Shown piece after piece: positions 1-6,551 of a stretch of 47,243 bases of DNA. This stretch comes from Altibacter sp. (GTDB lineage Bacteria; Bacteroidota; Bacteroidia; Flavobacteriales; Flavobacteriaceae), in assembly GCA_002696485.1 (NCBI GenBank), contig NZTP01000037.1, forward strand, positions 1-47,243, given 5' to 3'. Every line of letters starts with the position of its first letter. The stretch's first letter is position 1. The position numbers were made by a program, and so were the translations under genes. A model generated the notes under the pieces. The model did not search any database. It saw only the letters and a list, made by a program, of their open reading frames with translations, and was not told the DNA's origin.

Positions 1-542
1 ATGCATTGATCAAAGATGCTGAGAACACCTTAATTGTTTCCAGAAATGGAACGCTAGACACCTTGACAGTCACCCCAAATGAAGACGGGATTATTGGAAT
101 CAATAATTTTGGAAAAGAACTTCAAACGGGAGGCACCAAGCTTACCTATGGTCTGGGGGAAAGCATTACCCAAGGAACGGTATATGGATATAACATTCTC
201 AAGGATTACGTGAAGCAGTTTAAATACGTCTTTACCAAAGAGGGAATCACACAAGTTGGAGGCTTTGGAGCGATTGGAAACTTATTTCCGGGGGAATGGA
301 GTTGGTTGGCCTTTTGGCATACTACCGCTTTAATTTCGATCATTTTGGCTTTTATGAACGTGTTGCCTATTCCTGCGTTGGACGGAGGGCATGTGATGTT
401 CCTGTTGTACGAAATGGTTAGTGGAAGAAAACCTAACGATAAGTTTATGGAGTATGCCCAAATGGTAGGCTTCTTCTTATTGATCGCATTAGTGCTTTTC
501 GCCAATGGGAATGATATTTACCGCGCCATATTTGGAGGGTAA
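1..542 (+). CDS. rseP: RIP metalloprotease RseP (site-2 protease), 3' end only
   Basis: This is the C-terminal part of an intramembrane zinc metalloprotease of the RseP/site-2 protease family. The reading frame is open from the window edge, so the start and the HExxH motif lie outside. About 179 residues are visible. They contain a PDZ-like stretch, a membrane segment, then the family's second metal-binding motif L-D-G-G-H (near 379-393) followed by the typical Y-E-x-x-x-G-R-K-P segment and a last hydrophobic helix. The Asp of LDG is the third zinc ligand in the family. RseP cleaves membrane-anchored anti-sigma factors and signal-peptide remnants within the inner membrane. The family is normally about 440 residues long, so roughly 60% is missing. 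Assignment is firm from the LDGGH block. No terminator hairpin is obvious directly after the stop. Confidence 0.9.
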   Translation, partial: ALIKDAENTLIVSRNGTLDTLTVTPNEDGIIGINNFGKELQTGGTKLTYGLGESITQGTVYGYNILKDYVKQFKYVFTKEGITQVGGFGAIGNLFPGEWSWLAFWHTTALISIILAFMNVLPIPALDGGHVMFLLYEMVSGRKPNDKFMEYAQMVGFFLLIALVLFANGNDIYRAIFGG

Positions 543-559
543 AAAAATATCAAATCTTT

Positions 560-589
560 TTGCAGCCCTTAGAAAATAATTTATATTTG
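560..589 (+). promoter_or_regulatory. Bacteroidota-type promoter of the tRNA-Asn/GIY-YIG locus
   Basis: A TTG at 560-562 and TATATTTG at 582-589 are separated by 19 bases, which fits the flavobacterial -33/-7 consensus (TTG, then TAnnTTTG). The expected start point is near 595, about 20 bases before the 5' end of the decayed tRNA copy at 614. This looks like an original tRNA promoter that now reads through the remnant and the GIY-YIG gene into the intact tRNA. No comparable box is seen directly upstream of the intact tRNA, only a weak TAAATTTA at 957-964. Confidence 0.6.
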
Positions 590-610
590 CATCCGCTAAA
601 GCGAAAAATA

Positions 611-661
611 CCTTCCTCTTTAGCTCATCCCGATAGCTATCGGGAGGTTAGAGCAAAGAGA
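611..661 (+). pseudogene. Decayed tRNA-Asn 5' copy with palindromic insert in the D-loop
   Basis: Bases 611-627 are identical to 970-986, which is the 5' flank, acceptor strand and D-stem of the intact tRNA-Asn. Bases 646-655 (GGTTAGAGCA) then match 990-999. Between them the normal GTT of the D-loop is replaced by an 18-base perfect palindrome at 628-645. After the D-arm the sequence passes straight to AAGAG (656-660), which could pair with CTCTT of the acceptor strand. The anticodon and T arms are absent. It cannot be a functional tRNA. It is either an internally deleted duplicate or the scar of an insertion into the tRNA gene. Confidence 0.75.
628..645. repeat. 18-bp perfect palindrome TCCCGATAGCTATCGGGA
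   Basis: The 18 bases read the same on both strands and sit inside the D-loop of the tRNA remnant. As RNA they would extend the D-stem into a long hairpin. I noticed no second copy in this window. From memory this palindrome core occurs repeatedly in flavobacterial genomes, but that was not checked here. Confidence 0.7.
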
Positions 662-684
662 TAAAAAGTTCTTAAAATATTGAA

Positions 685-969
685 ATGTATTATGTTTATA
701 TACTTTTCTCAAAAAAATTATCAAGTTTCTATATTGGAGAAACGAATACGGTTGAGGAAAGAATTACACAACACAATACAGGGTTTTATAAGGATGCTTA
801 TACTTCGAAAACAAATGATTGGCAATTATATTTATCAATTGAATGTTACAATAGAAGTCAGGCTAGAAGAATTGAAACCCATATAAAGAAAATGAAGAGT
901 AAGAAGTATATTGAAAATTTAAAAATTTTTCCAGAACTTATTTCAAAACTCTTAGATAAATTTAGTTAA
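685..969 (+). CDS. Small GIY-YIG nuclease family protein (UPF0213-like)
   Basis: A 94-residue stand-alone GIY-YIG domain. It has the Y-V-Y-I-L strand at residues 3-7, the F-Y-I-G-E-T strand near 15-20, then E-R-I-x-x-H-N-x-G with the likely catalytic Arg, and a later R-R-I-E-x-x-I-K-K helix carrying the candidate metal-binding Glu. Stand-alone members are short nucleases of uncertain cellular role. The ATG at 685 opens directly with the domain. A longer start in another frame at 680 lacks the motif. The stop codon lies one base before the 17-base repeat that begins the intact tRNA-Asn, so the gene is bounded by tRNA sequence on both sides. It is AT-rich compared with its neighbours (poly-Lys, Asn and Ile codons), which suggests recent arrival. 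Family membership is sure; a mobile role is inferred from position. Confidence 0.85.
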   Translation: MYYVYILFSKKLSSFYIGETNTVEERITQHNTGFYKDAYTSKTNDWQLYLSIECYNRSQARRIETHIKKMKSKKYIENLKIFPELISKLLDKFS

Positions 970-972
970 CCT

Positions 973-1046
973 TCCTCTTTAGCTCAGTTGGTTAGAGCAT
1001 CTGACTGTTAATCAGAGGGTCCTTGGTTCGAGCCCAAGAAGAGGAG
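973..1046 (+). tRNA. tRNA-Asn (anticodon GTT)
   Basis: A complete cloverleaf: acceptor TCCTCTT (973-979) pairs with AAGAGGA (1039-1045), discriminator G at 1046. The D-arm is GCTC/GAGC, the anticodon arm is TCTGA-CTGTTAA-TCAGA with anticodon GTT, and the T-arm is CTTGG-TTCGAGC-CCAAG. Length is 74 bases and the CCA end is not encoded. The gene is followed by a strong terminator. Its 5' 17-base segment (970-986, including three flanking bases) is duplicated upstream at 611-627. Confidence 0.95.
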
Positions 1047-1048
1047 CA

Positions 1049-1079
1049 AAATCCCAACCTAATTCAGGTTGGGATTTTT
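1049..1079 (+). terminator. Rho-independent terminator after tRNA-Asn
   Basis: ATCCCAACCT (1051-1060) and AGGTTGGGAT (1066-1075) form a 10-bp stem around a five-base loop. It is followed by a run of T to 1079 and ends transcription just after the tRNA. Confidence 0.85.
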
Positions 1080-1112
1080 GTTTTATATTCCCACAAAATA
1101 TCGCATCCTAAC

Positions 1113-1823
1113 GTGTCTAAAGATTCATCTAATACTACGTCTGTAAAAAAAAGCAAGCTTCCCTTGTTCATTTCTCTAGGCATTTTTGTCGCATTGATCG
1201 CCTCCTATTTTTTCATCCCCGAAGCACAACAGTTTCTCGATGAAGCCTGGAATGTCCTTACCAGCGAAGATGAAGCGCGCATCAAGGAGTGGGTAGATGA
1301 CTTCGGGTGGCTGGGTCCGGTGGTGTTGGTTCTCGCCATGATCGTACAAATGTTCCTTTTAGTGATCCCTTCTCTTGCACTAATGGTGGTTTCTATTTTA
1401 GCCTATGGCCCTATTTGGGGAAGTTTAATCGTGTACGCAGCTGTCTTTTCTGCTTCCACAGTGGGGTATGGCATCGGGCGGTATTTCGGACCTGTACTTG
1501 TAAGCAAATTGATAGGACCGAAAACCGAAGACAAAATAGAAGATTTTATAGACGACTACGGCTTTTGGGCTGTGATCGTCACGCGTTTCAACCCCTTATT
1601 ATCCAACGACGCCATAAGTTTTGTCGCCGGCATTCTAAAAATGAACTACTGGAAATTTATAGGAGCCACGCTGTTGGGAATCACCCCGCTCACCATTTTT
1701 GTCGCCATTATGGGACGTAGTACCGATAGTTTGCAGAACGGACTCATCTGGGGATCGGTAGTAAGTTTAGTGCTCTTTGGCGGATATATTTGGTGGGATA
1801 AGAAGAAACGCAAAAAAGAATAA
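1113..1823 (+). CDS. TVP38/TMEM64 (DedA/VTT-domain) membrane protein
   Basis: An integral membrane protein of the SNARE-associated/VTT superfamily, members of which are linked to lipid scrambling or undecaprenyl-phosphate handling. The open frame runs back into the tRNA and its terminator. I therefore place the start at the GTG at 1113, which gives 236 residues beginning S-K-D-S-S-N. A first membrane helix starts about 15 residues in. The VTT core follows: F-G-W-L-G-P, a hydrophobic hairpin, G-x-G-I-G-R-Y-F-G-P, then a conserved R-F-N-P-x-x-x-x-D block (family pattern R-x-x-P) and F-x-A-G-I-L-K-M. The end is a Lys/Arg-rich cytoplasmic tail. It converges on the dehydrogenase gene with only four bases between the stops. 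The exact start is uncertain; the family is clear. Confidence 0.8.
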   Translation: MSKDSSNTTSVKKSKLPLFISLGIFVALIASYFFIPEAQQFLDEAWNVLTSEDEARIKEWVDDFGWLGPVVLVLAMIVQMFLLVIPSLALMVVSILAYGPIWGSLIVYAAVFSASTVGYGIGRYFGPVLVSKLIGPKTEDKIEDFIDDYGFWAVIVTRFNPLLSNDAISFVAGILKMNYWKFIGATLLGITPLTIFVAIMGRSTDSLQNGLIWGSVVSLVLFGGYIWWDKKKRKKE

Positions 1824-1827
1824 CAAC

Positions 1828-2781
1828 TTAGGAACTCTTCAGTGTTCTTAAATTCTTCAACATCACCTCGGTCATCTCTTCCAAACTAAAAGCGTGTGAC
1901 CATCCCCAATCGTCTCTTGCTTCAGAGTCATCAATACTTTGCGGCCAAGAATCGGCTATAGCCTGCCGGAAGTCGGGTTCGTAAGAAATCTTGAAATCGG
2001 GTAAATGTTTCCGAATGCTTTCAGCGATCTCTTCAGGATTAAAACTAAAAGCCGCCAGATTATAGGCACTACGAATCTTTATCGCTTCGGCAGGAGCTTC
2101 CATGATCCCAACTGTAGCTTTAATCGCATCCTCCATATACATCATGGGCAATGTTGTGTCTTCTTTTAAAAAACACACATAATTTTTATGTTTCAATGCT
2201 TTGTGGTATATATCCACGGCATAATCAGTAGTACCTCCGCCCGGAGGTGCCGTATAACTTATTAGTCCCGGGTAGCGAATACTCCGCACATCGACCCCAA
2301 AACGCTTGTGATAATATTCACACCAACGCTCTCCTGTTTGTTTGCTTATCCCGTATACCGTGGAAGGCTCCATCACGGTTCGTTGAGGCGTGTCTGTTTT
2401 AGGGGGTGTAGGTCCAAACACCGCAATGCTGGAGGGCCAAAAGATCTTTTCAATTTTTTTATCGCGGGCTAAATTTAGAACATTAAAAAGAGAGTTCATG
2501 TTGAGATTCCATGCCTTCATGGGAAATTTCTCCGCCGTTGCAGAGAGCATGGCCGCCATAAGGTACACATCGGTGATTTCATGGCGTATCACTACATCTT
2601 GCACAGCGTCATAATCCATCGCATCCAAGATCTCAAAAGGTCCGTCGGCAAGCATGGCGGCATCACCTTCTACAATGTCGCTGGCGATCACTTTATGATT
2701 GCCGTAACGTTTTCGAAGAAATACGGTAAGTTCTGTTCCAATTTGTCCTGAAGCACCAATGATCAATATTCTCTTTTTCAT
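1828..2781 (-). CDS. NAD-dependent epimerase-type L-threonine 3-dehydrogenase
   Basis: A short-chain extended SDR of 317 residues. It has the Rossmann motif G-A-S-G-Q-I-G at residues 9-15, the S-S-I-A-V-F-G strand with the catalytic Ser region, and the Y-G-I-S-K catalytic Tyr/Lys pair. The block R-Y-P-G-L-I-S and the P-P-G-G-G-T-T-D-Y-A loop are typical of the epimerase-like threonine dehydrogenases of flavobacteria. These oxidise L-threonine to 2-amino-3-ketobutyrate in the cytoplasm. This is not the zinc MDR enzyme found in E. coli. The start is an ATG followed by basic residues and the first beta strand. The gene is transcribed alone, divergent from the lipoprotein gene. A generic sugar epimerase is the main alternative, but loop motifs and length favour threonine dehydrogenase. 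Confidence 0.85.
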   Translation of the reverse strand: MKKRILIIGASGQIGTELTVFLRKRYGNHKVIASDIVEGDAAMLADGPFEILDAMDYDAVQDVVIRHEITDVYLMAAMLSATAEKFPMKAWNLNMNSLFNVLNLARDKKIEKIFWPSSIAVFGPTPPKTDTPQRTVMEPSTVYGISKQTGERWCEYYHKRFGVDVRSIRYPGLISYTAPPGGGTTDYAVDIYHKALKHKNYVCFLKEDTTLPMMYMEDAIKATVGIMEAPAEAIKIRSAYNLAAFSFNPEEIAESIRKHLPDFKISYEPDFRQAIADSWPQSIDDSEARDDWGWSHAFSLEEMTEVMLKNLRTLKSS

Positions 2782-2848
2782 GCTGAAATGTGATTTAAGC
2801 CGATAAATATAGGCATATTCCGAAGGTTTTCTTTTTAAAAAATAACTT

Positions 2849-2876
2849 TTGATTGGGAAAAGAACTGCTATATTTG
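2849..2876 (+). promoter_or_regulatory. Promoter of the lipoprotein gene at 2897
   Basis: TTG at 2849-2851 and TATATTTG at 2869-2876 with a 17-base spacer match the Bacteroidota -33/-7 pattern. The box lies inside the 5' extension of the open frame, which supports starting translation at 2891/2897 rather than at the TTG at 2849. Confidence 0.6.
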
Positions 2877-2896
2877 TGCTCCTTTACCAAATGATA

Positions 2897-3493
2897 ATGA
2901 AGCGTTTCCCCGTTTTTTTGAAGTTATTTATCCTTAGCGCACTGCTTTTTACGGCTTGTAATTCTGCTTCGGAAGGAGAAGAATTTCCGGAAAAATCGAT
3001 TCAGAATTCATCTCAAGTGTACGGGGTAGAAAACTTTAATTTTCCGGTTTTAACCGATAAGGCGAGGTCCATTACCACACAATGGCCTGCTTTTGAAGAT
3101 TTCGAATATGATATAAAGGCAATCAACGGGGCAAACCTAGAAAAACTGCGAGGGGCCAGTGAACAGCTGGTGATTTTTTCAGACTCCCTTCCTAAAACCA
3201 TTCCGGATACCTTACATACAAATGGTATTCTCGCACGATTAACGGTGGTTCGTACCCGTGCCAAAATGCTTGACCAGCTTGTACATAGGACTATAGTAGA
3301 TTCGGCTCAAACGGCACTTGCTATTCGTGAAATGAATGCTTCGGTGCGTAATTTGATCCTTCAGATCAACGAAAAATTTCAAAAGGATGCCATCGATCTG
3401 CAACGAAAAGATGATGAAGAAGAGGAATTGAAAAAACAAAAACGATTTTTAGATTCGGTCTATCAGGCAGAACTTAACGATAAAAATCAATAA
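2897..3493 (+). CDS. Putative lipoprotein with C-terminal coiled coil, unknown function
   Basis: I do not recognise a named family. The ATG at 2897 (another is at 2891) gives 198 residues with a lipoprotein signal: M-K-R-F, a hydrophobic stretch, then lipobox L-F-T-A-C and an Asn/Ser/Glu-rich tether. So the protein is probably lipidated and sits in the outer membrane or periplasm. The middle is mixed alpha/beta with no catalytic motif that I can see. The last ~70 residues (L-Q-R-K-D-D-E-E-E-E-L-K-K-Q-K-R and onward) are strongly charged and should form a helix or coiled coil. It stands alone between a divergent dehydrogenase and a downstream peptidase gene. The promoter box upstream supports the chosen start. 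Confidence 0.7.
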   Translation: MKRFPVFLKLFILSALLFTACNSASEGEEFPEKSIQNSSQVYGVENFNFPVLTDKARSITTQWPAFEDFEYDIKAINGANLEKLRGASEQLVIFSDSLPKTIPDTLHTNGILARLTVVRTRAKMLDQLVHRTIVDSAQTALAIREMNASVRNLILQINEKFQKDAIDLQRKDDEEEELKKQKRFLDSVYQAELNDKNQ

Positions 3494-3524
3494 AGTTGTA
3501 ACAAAAAGACTAAAAAAAAGACAT

Positions 3525-3549
3525 ATCCTTCAACGGATTTTTGAAGGAT
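3525..3549. repeat. Inverted repeat between lipoprotein and M13 genes
   Basis: ATCCTTCAA (3525-3533) and TTGAAGGAT (3541-3549) form a perfect 9-bp stem with a 7-base loop. There is no T-run after it on the plus strand, but an A-run precedes it. It would therefore work better as a minus-strand terminator, or it may simply be a weak plus-strand 3' end hairpin. Confidence 0.4.
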
Positions 3550-3626
3550 GTATGCTTTCAGAAAAAAGTATTAAGAGTATATATACCCAACAGCAGGTAT
3601 GACCACTAAATAAATATCTACAACGA

Positions 3627-5696
3627 ATGAAAACAAACATTTTAACAACGGGCTTTGCAGCTGCCTTGATCGCTGTAGCCGTAAGTTCTTGTAAGGACAA
3701 GGATACGAACATGGCCAATGCCGAAAGCGAGCCGCGGGGGATCATCCTGGCAAATATGGACACCACGGTAAGCCCGAAAGACGATTTTTACAACTACGTG
3801 AATGGGAACTGGATGAAGGTAACTGAAATCCCGGATGATCAGGTACGGTGGGGAGGCTTTAATGTGCTTCGGAAAAAGACCGATAACGATGTATTGGCCC
3901 TTATCGATAAGGCTCAAAAGAGCGACAAATATGCGCCCGAGACCGACCAAGCCAAAGCTTTAATGATCTTTGAAACCGAATTGGATACGGTAGCGAGAAA
4001 CGAAGCGGGGATCACACCCCTGCAACCGGCGCTGGACAAGATTGCTTCCATAAAGACCGTTGCCGATTTTCAGAAAGTTATGACCGAAAATGCAGCAGAG
4101 GTTTCTCAGCCCTTTTTTGGAATTGCAGCTTTTTCTAACCCCAACAATAGTGCGATCAATTCGGCCTATATCACTCCGGGTGGATTAGGATTGCCGGATC
4201 GCGATTACTATACCAACACCGACCCTAAATCGGTTGAAATCCGTGAGAAATATGTAGACCATATTACGCGGATGCTTCAATTCTTAGGTGATAATGAGGC
4301 TGAGGCCCGCAAACAGGCCGAGACCATTTTGGCCTTCGAAACCAAATTGGCAGTACCTCGTCTTGACAAAGTAGCGAGCCGTGATTTTAGAAATTTCAAC
4401 AATCCGCGTTCCATGAGTGAAGTTCAAAAAATGGTACCTGCGATCCAATGGGAACAAGCTTTCAAGGACCTTGGAGTAACTAAAGAATTGGATACCGTAA
4501 TCGTAATGCAGCCCGATTATATGAAAGTGGTTCAAAACACTTTTGGGCAAAAGGATATCGAAACCTGGAAAACAGTGATGCGTTGGCAAACCCTTAACGA
4601 TGCAGCGGGTATGCTCACTACCGACATCGAACGTGCGAACTGGGAATTTTACAGTAAATATCTAAGCGGGGCCAAAAAGCAGCGCCCTGCAAACGAGCGT
4701 GCGTTAGCTACTGTAAACAATACAGTAGGCGAAGCTTTAGGAAAGTTATATGTGGATGAGATGTTTCCGCCGGAGGCCAAAGCCAAAGCAGAAACAATGA
4801 TCGCGAACGTGATCGATGCGTTTAAGGACCGTGTGAATGCCCTTGATTGGATGAGCGACAGCACCAAAGTAAAAGCCATAGAAAAACTGGATAAATTCAC
4901 GGTGAAGATTGGATATCCAGATAAGTGGAAGGATTATTCTACTATGGAGGTGAAACCCGGAAATACCTACTATGACAATATGGTAGCTGTAGCCCAATGG
5001 GGTCTTAAGGATAACCTTGACCGTATCGATGAACCTGTAGATCGTACCGAGTGGGGTATGTCTCCGCAAACTGTGAATGCGTATTTCAACCCATTCAACA
5101 ATGAGATCGTATTTCCGGCCGCTATTTTACAACCGCCTTTCTACGATTATAAGGCCGATGAGGCTGTCAACTACGGAGGAATAGGAGCTGTGATTGGACA
5201 TGAAATCTCTCACGCATTCGATGACAGCGGTTCTAGATTTGATGCCGATGGAAATTTGGTAAACTGGTGGACAGAGACCGATCTGGAGAATTTTACAGGA
5301 CGTGTTAACAAATTGGCCGAACAGTACGACCGTATTGAAGTATTGGACAGTGTGTTTATAAACGGGAAGTTTACATCGGGAGAGAACATTGGAGACCTTG
5401 GCGGACTTCTAGGGGCGTATGACGGCTTACAGAAGTTCTATGCCAAGAACGGAAGACCGGGAAAGATCGATGGCTTTACACCTGAGCAACGCTTCTTTAT
5501 GAGCTGGGCGACTGTTTGGCGTACCAAGCAGCGTGATGAAGCTCTTGAAACGCAAATTAAAACCGATCCGCATTCTCCGGGAATGTACCGTGCTACGCAG
5601 CCTTTAAAGAATATAGATGCATTCTATGAAGCATTTGATATTAAAGAAGGTGATGCAATGTACATCAAACCTGAAGACCGCGTGCGTATTTGGTAA
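3627..5696 (+). CDS. M13 family zinc metallopeptidase (PepO/neprilysin-like), lipoprotein
   Basis: A 689-residue M13 endopeptidase, close to the family's usual ~670-700. The N-terminus has a lipoprotein signal ending S-S-C-K (Cys at about residue 22), so it is predicted to be envelope-anchored. The catalytic HEISH motif is at residues 525-529, the third ligand motif E-N-I-G-D at 586-590, and the N-A-Y-F-N-P substrate-binding strand lies near 487. The N-terminal M13 domain begins D-D-F-Y-N-Y-V-N-G-N-W. Members cleave oligopeptides of up to about 30-40 residues. No catalytic residue is missing. It is transcribed alone, with a strong terminator 25 bases after the stop. The role is probably degradation of peptides in the periplasm or at the surface. 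Confidence 0.93.
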   Translation: MKTNILTTGFAAALIAVAVSSCKDKDTNMANAESEPRGIILANMDTTVSPKDDFYNYVNGNWMKVTEIPDDQVRWGGFNVLRKKTDNDVLALIDKAQKSDKYAPETDQAKALMIFETELDTVARNEAGITPLQPALDKIASIKTVADFQKVMTENAAEVSQPFFGIAAFSNPNNSAINSAYITPGGLGLPDRDYYTNTDPKSVEIREKYVDHITRMLQFLGDNEAEARKQAETILAFETKLAVPRLDKVASRDFRNFNNPRSMSEVQKMVPAIQWEQAFKDLGVTKELDTVIVMQPDYMKVVQNTFGQKDIETWKTVMRWQTLNDAAGMLTTDIERANWEFYSKYLSGAKKQRPANERALATVNNTVGEALGKLYVDEMFPPEAKAKAETMIANVIDAFKDRVNALDWMSDSTKVKAIEKLDKFTVKIGYPDKWKDYSTMEVKPGNTYYDNMVAVAQWGLKDNLDRIDEPVDRTEWGMSPQTVNAYFNPFNNEIVFPAAILQPPFYDYKADEAVNYGGIGAVIGHEISHAFDDSGSRFDADGNLVNWWTETDLENFTGRVNKLAEQYDRIEVLDSVFINGKFTSGENIGDLGGLLGAYDGLQKFYAKNGRPGKIDGFTPEQRFFMSWATVWRTKQRDEALETQIKTDPHSPGMYRATQPLKNIDAFYEAFDIKEGDAMYIKPEDRVRIW

Positions 5697-5720
5697 TTCA
5701 AGACAAAGCAAGAAAATATA

Positions 5721-5746
5721 GGACCCGTGAAAACGGGTCCTTTTTT
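5721..5746 (+). terminator. Rho-independent terminator after the M13 peptidase gene
   Basis: GGACCCGT (5721-5728), GAAA loop, ACGGGTCC (5733-5740), then six T. The T-run overlaps the stop codon of the opposing SDR gene at 5745. Minus-strand transcripts meet A/T-rich flanks too, so it may act in both directions. Confidence 0.9.
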
Positions 5747-6551
5747 ATATACTGTGTTTAAATGTATACCGCAATCGATGTGGGACATTCACAGAATCTA
5801 CTTGTTTGAAGATTTCTTGCGTTTCTTCTTCGGAAAAGTGGGGCGGCTCCAATTGCAATTCCTTTGCTTTCTGAATGTAATAGTCCTTTTTAGCAGGATG
5901 CTGTGGCGCAACGGCATTAAAAACATGACCGTAGGCTTCTTGTTTTATTATTTCTGAAAGGATCCCGATGCAGTCCTCCCTGTGTATCAGATTTACGGGA
6001 GCAGCGCCATCATTAAGATCTGTTCGCCCTGACAAGTACCGAACAGGCTGTCTGCTTCCACCCAAAAGACCCCCAAATCTAACAATGGAAGTCGAAAGGA
6101 ATGGCGCATTAAAAAATAATTGCTCCACTTGAAAGAGTTGTCTGCCTGAATCGGTGGTGGGACGAGGCAGGTCTTTTTCCGTCACCGTACCTTGGCTATC
6201 ATCATACACCGAAGTACTGCTTACCAAAACCACCTTTTCAACCTCCGAACGCTCTACTTCTTTTAGAAAATGACGCATTTTTAAAACATGATCGGCACCG
6301 GTATTTCTGCGCAAACCGGGAGGGATCATTATAAACAACACCTTGCACTCCTGTAACAATACCTGTACTTCACCTTGCACGCCACTTTCGGTAACCACTA
6401 CGGGATAGACATCAAAGCCTCTGCTTTTCATTTCGGCTGCTTTTTCAGCTGTGGTCACAGAACCTTTTACGCGATAGCCCAACACTATAAGATGCTGTGC
6501 GAATGCTTGGCCTAGCCAGCCCATACCTGCGATAGCGATTGCATTATTCAT
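5745..6551 (-). CDS. NAD(P)-binding SDR family protein (YeeZ-like)
   Basis: A 268-residue atypical SDR/Rossmann protein resembling YeeZ-type nucleoside-diphosphate-sugar epimerase relatives. The dinucleotide motif G-M-G-W-L-G is at residues 9-14. The strand V-V-L-V-S-S-T-S-V-Y-D carries the SDR Ser, and the R-F-G-G-L-L-G block follows. The usual Y-x-x-x-K pair is not clear, as in other atypical members, so classic epimerase chemistry is doubtful and the substrate is unknown. The gene starts inside the end of the M28 peptidase gene (8-base overlap), so the two are probably translationally coupled. The last codons run into the bidirectional terminator hairpin. Confidence 0.75.
   Translation of the reverse strand: MNNAIAIAGMGWLGQAFAQHLIVLGYRVKGSVTTAEKAAEMKSRGFDVYPVVVTESGVQGEVQVLLQECKVLFIMIPPGLRRNTGADHVLKMRHFLKEVERSEVEKVVLVSSTSVYDDSQGTVTEKDLPRPTTDSGRQLFQVEQLFFNAPFLSTSIVRFGGLLGGSRQPVRYLSGRTDLNDGAAPVNLIHREDCIGILSEIIKQEAYGHVFNAVAPQHPAKKDYYIQKAKELQLEPPHFSEEETQEIFKQVDSVNVPHRLRYTFKHSI

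Noticed and set aside
1023-1112. N-terminal extension of the DedA-family ORF back to 1023
   Set aside because: These codons lie inside the tRNA-Asn T-arm and its terminator hairpin. The GTG at 1113 is the first plausible start after the terminator.
1307-1720. 137-residue ORF in another frame of the DedA-family gene
   Set aside because: Rich in Arg, Cys and His with no domain; it is a shadow of the membrane protein's coding frame.
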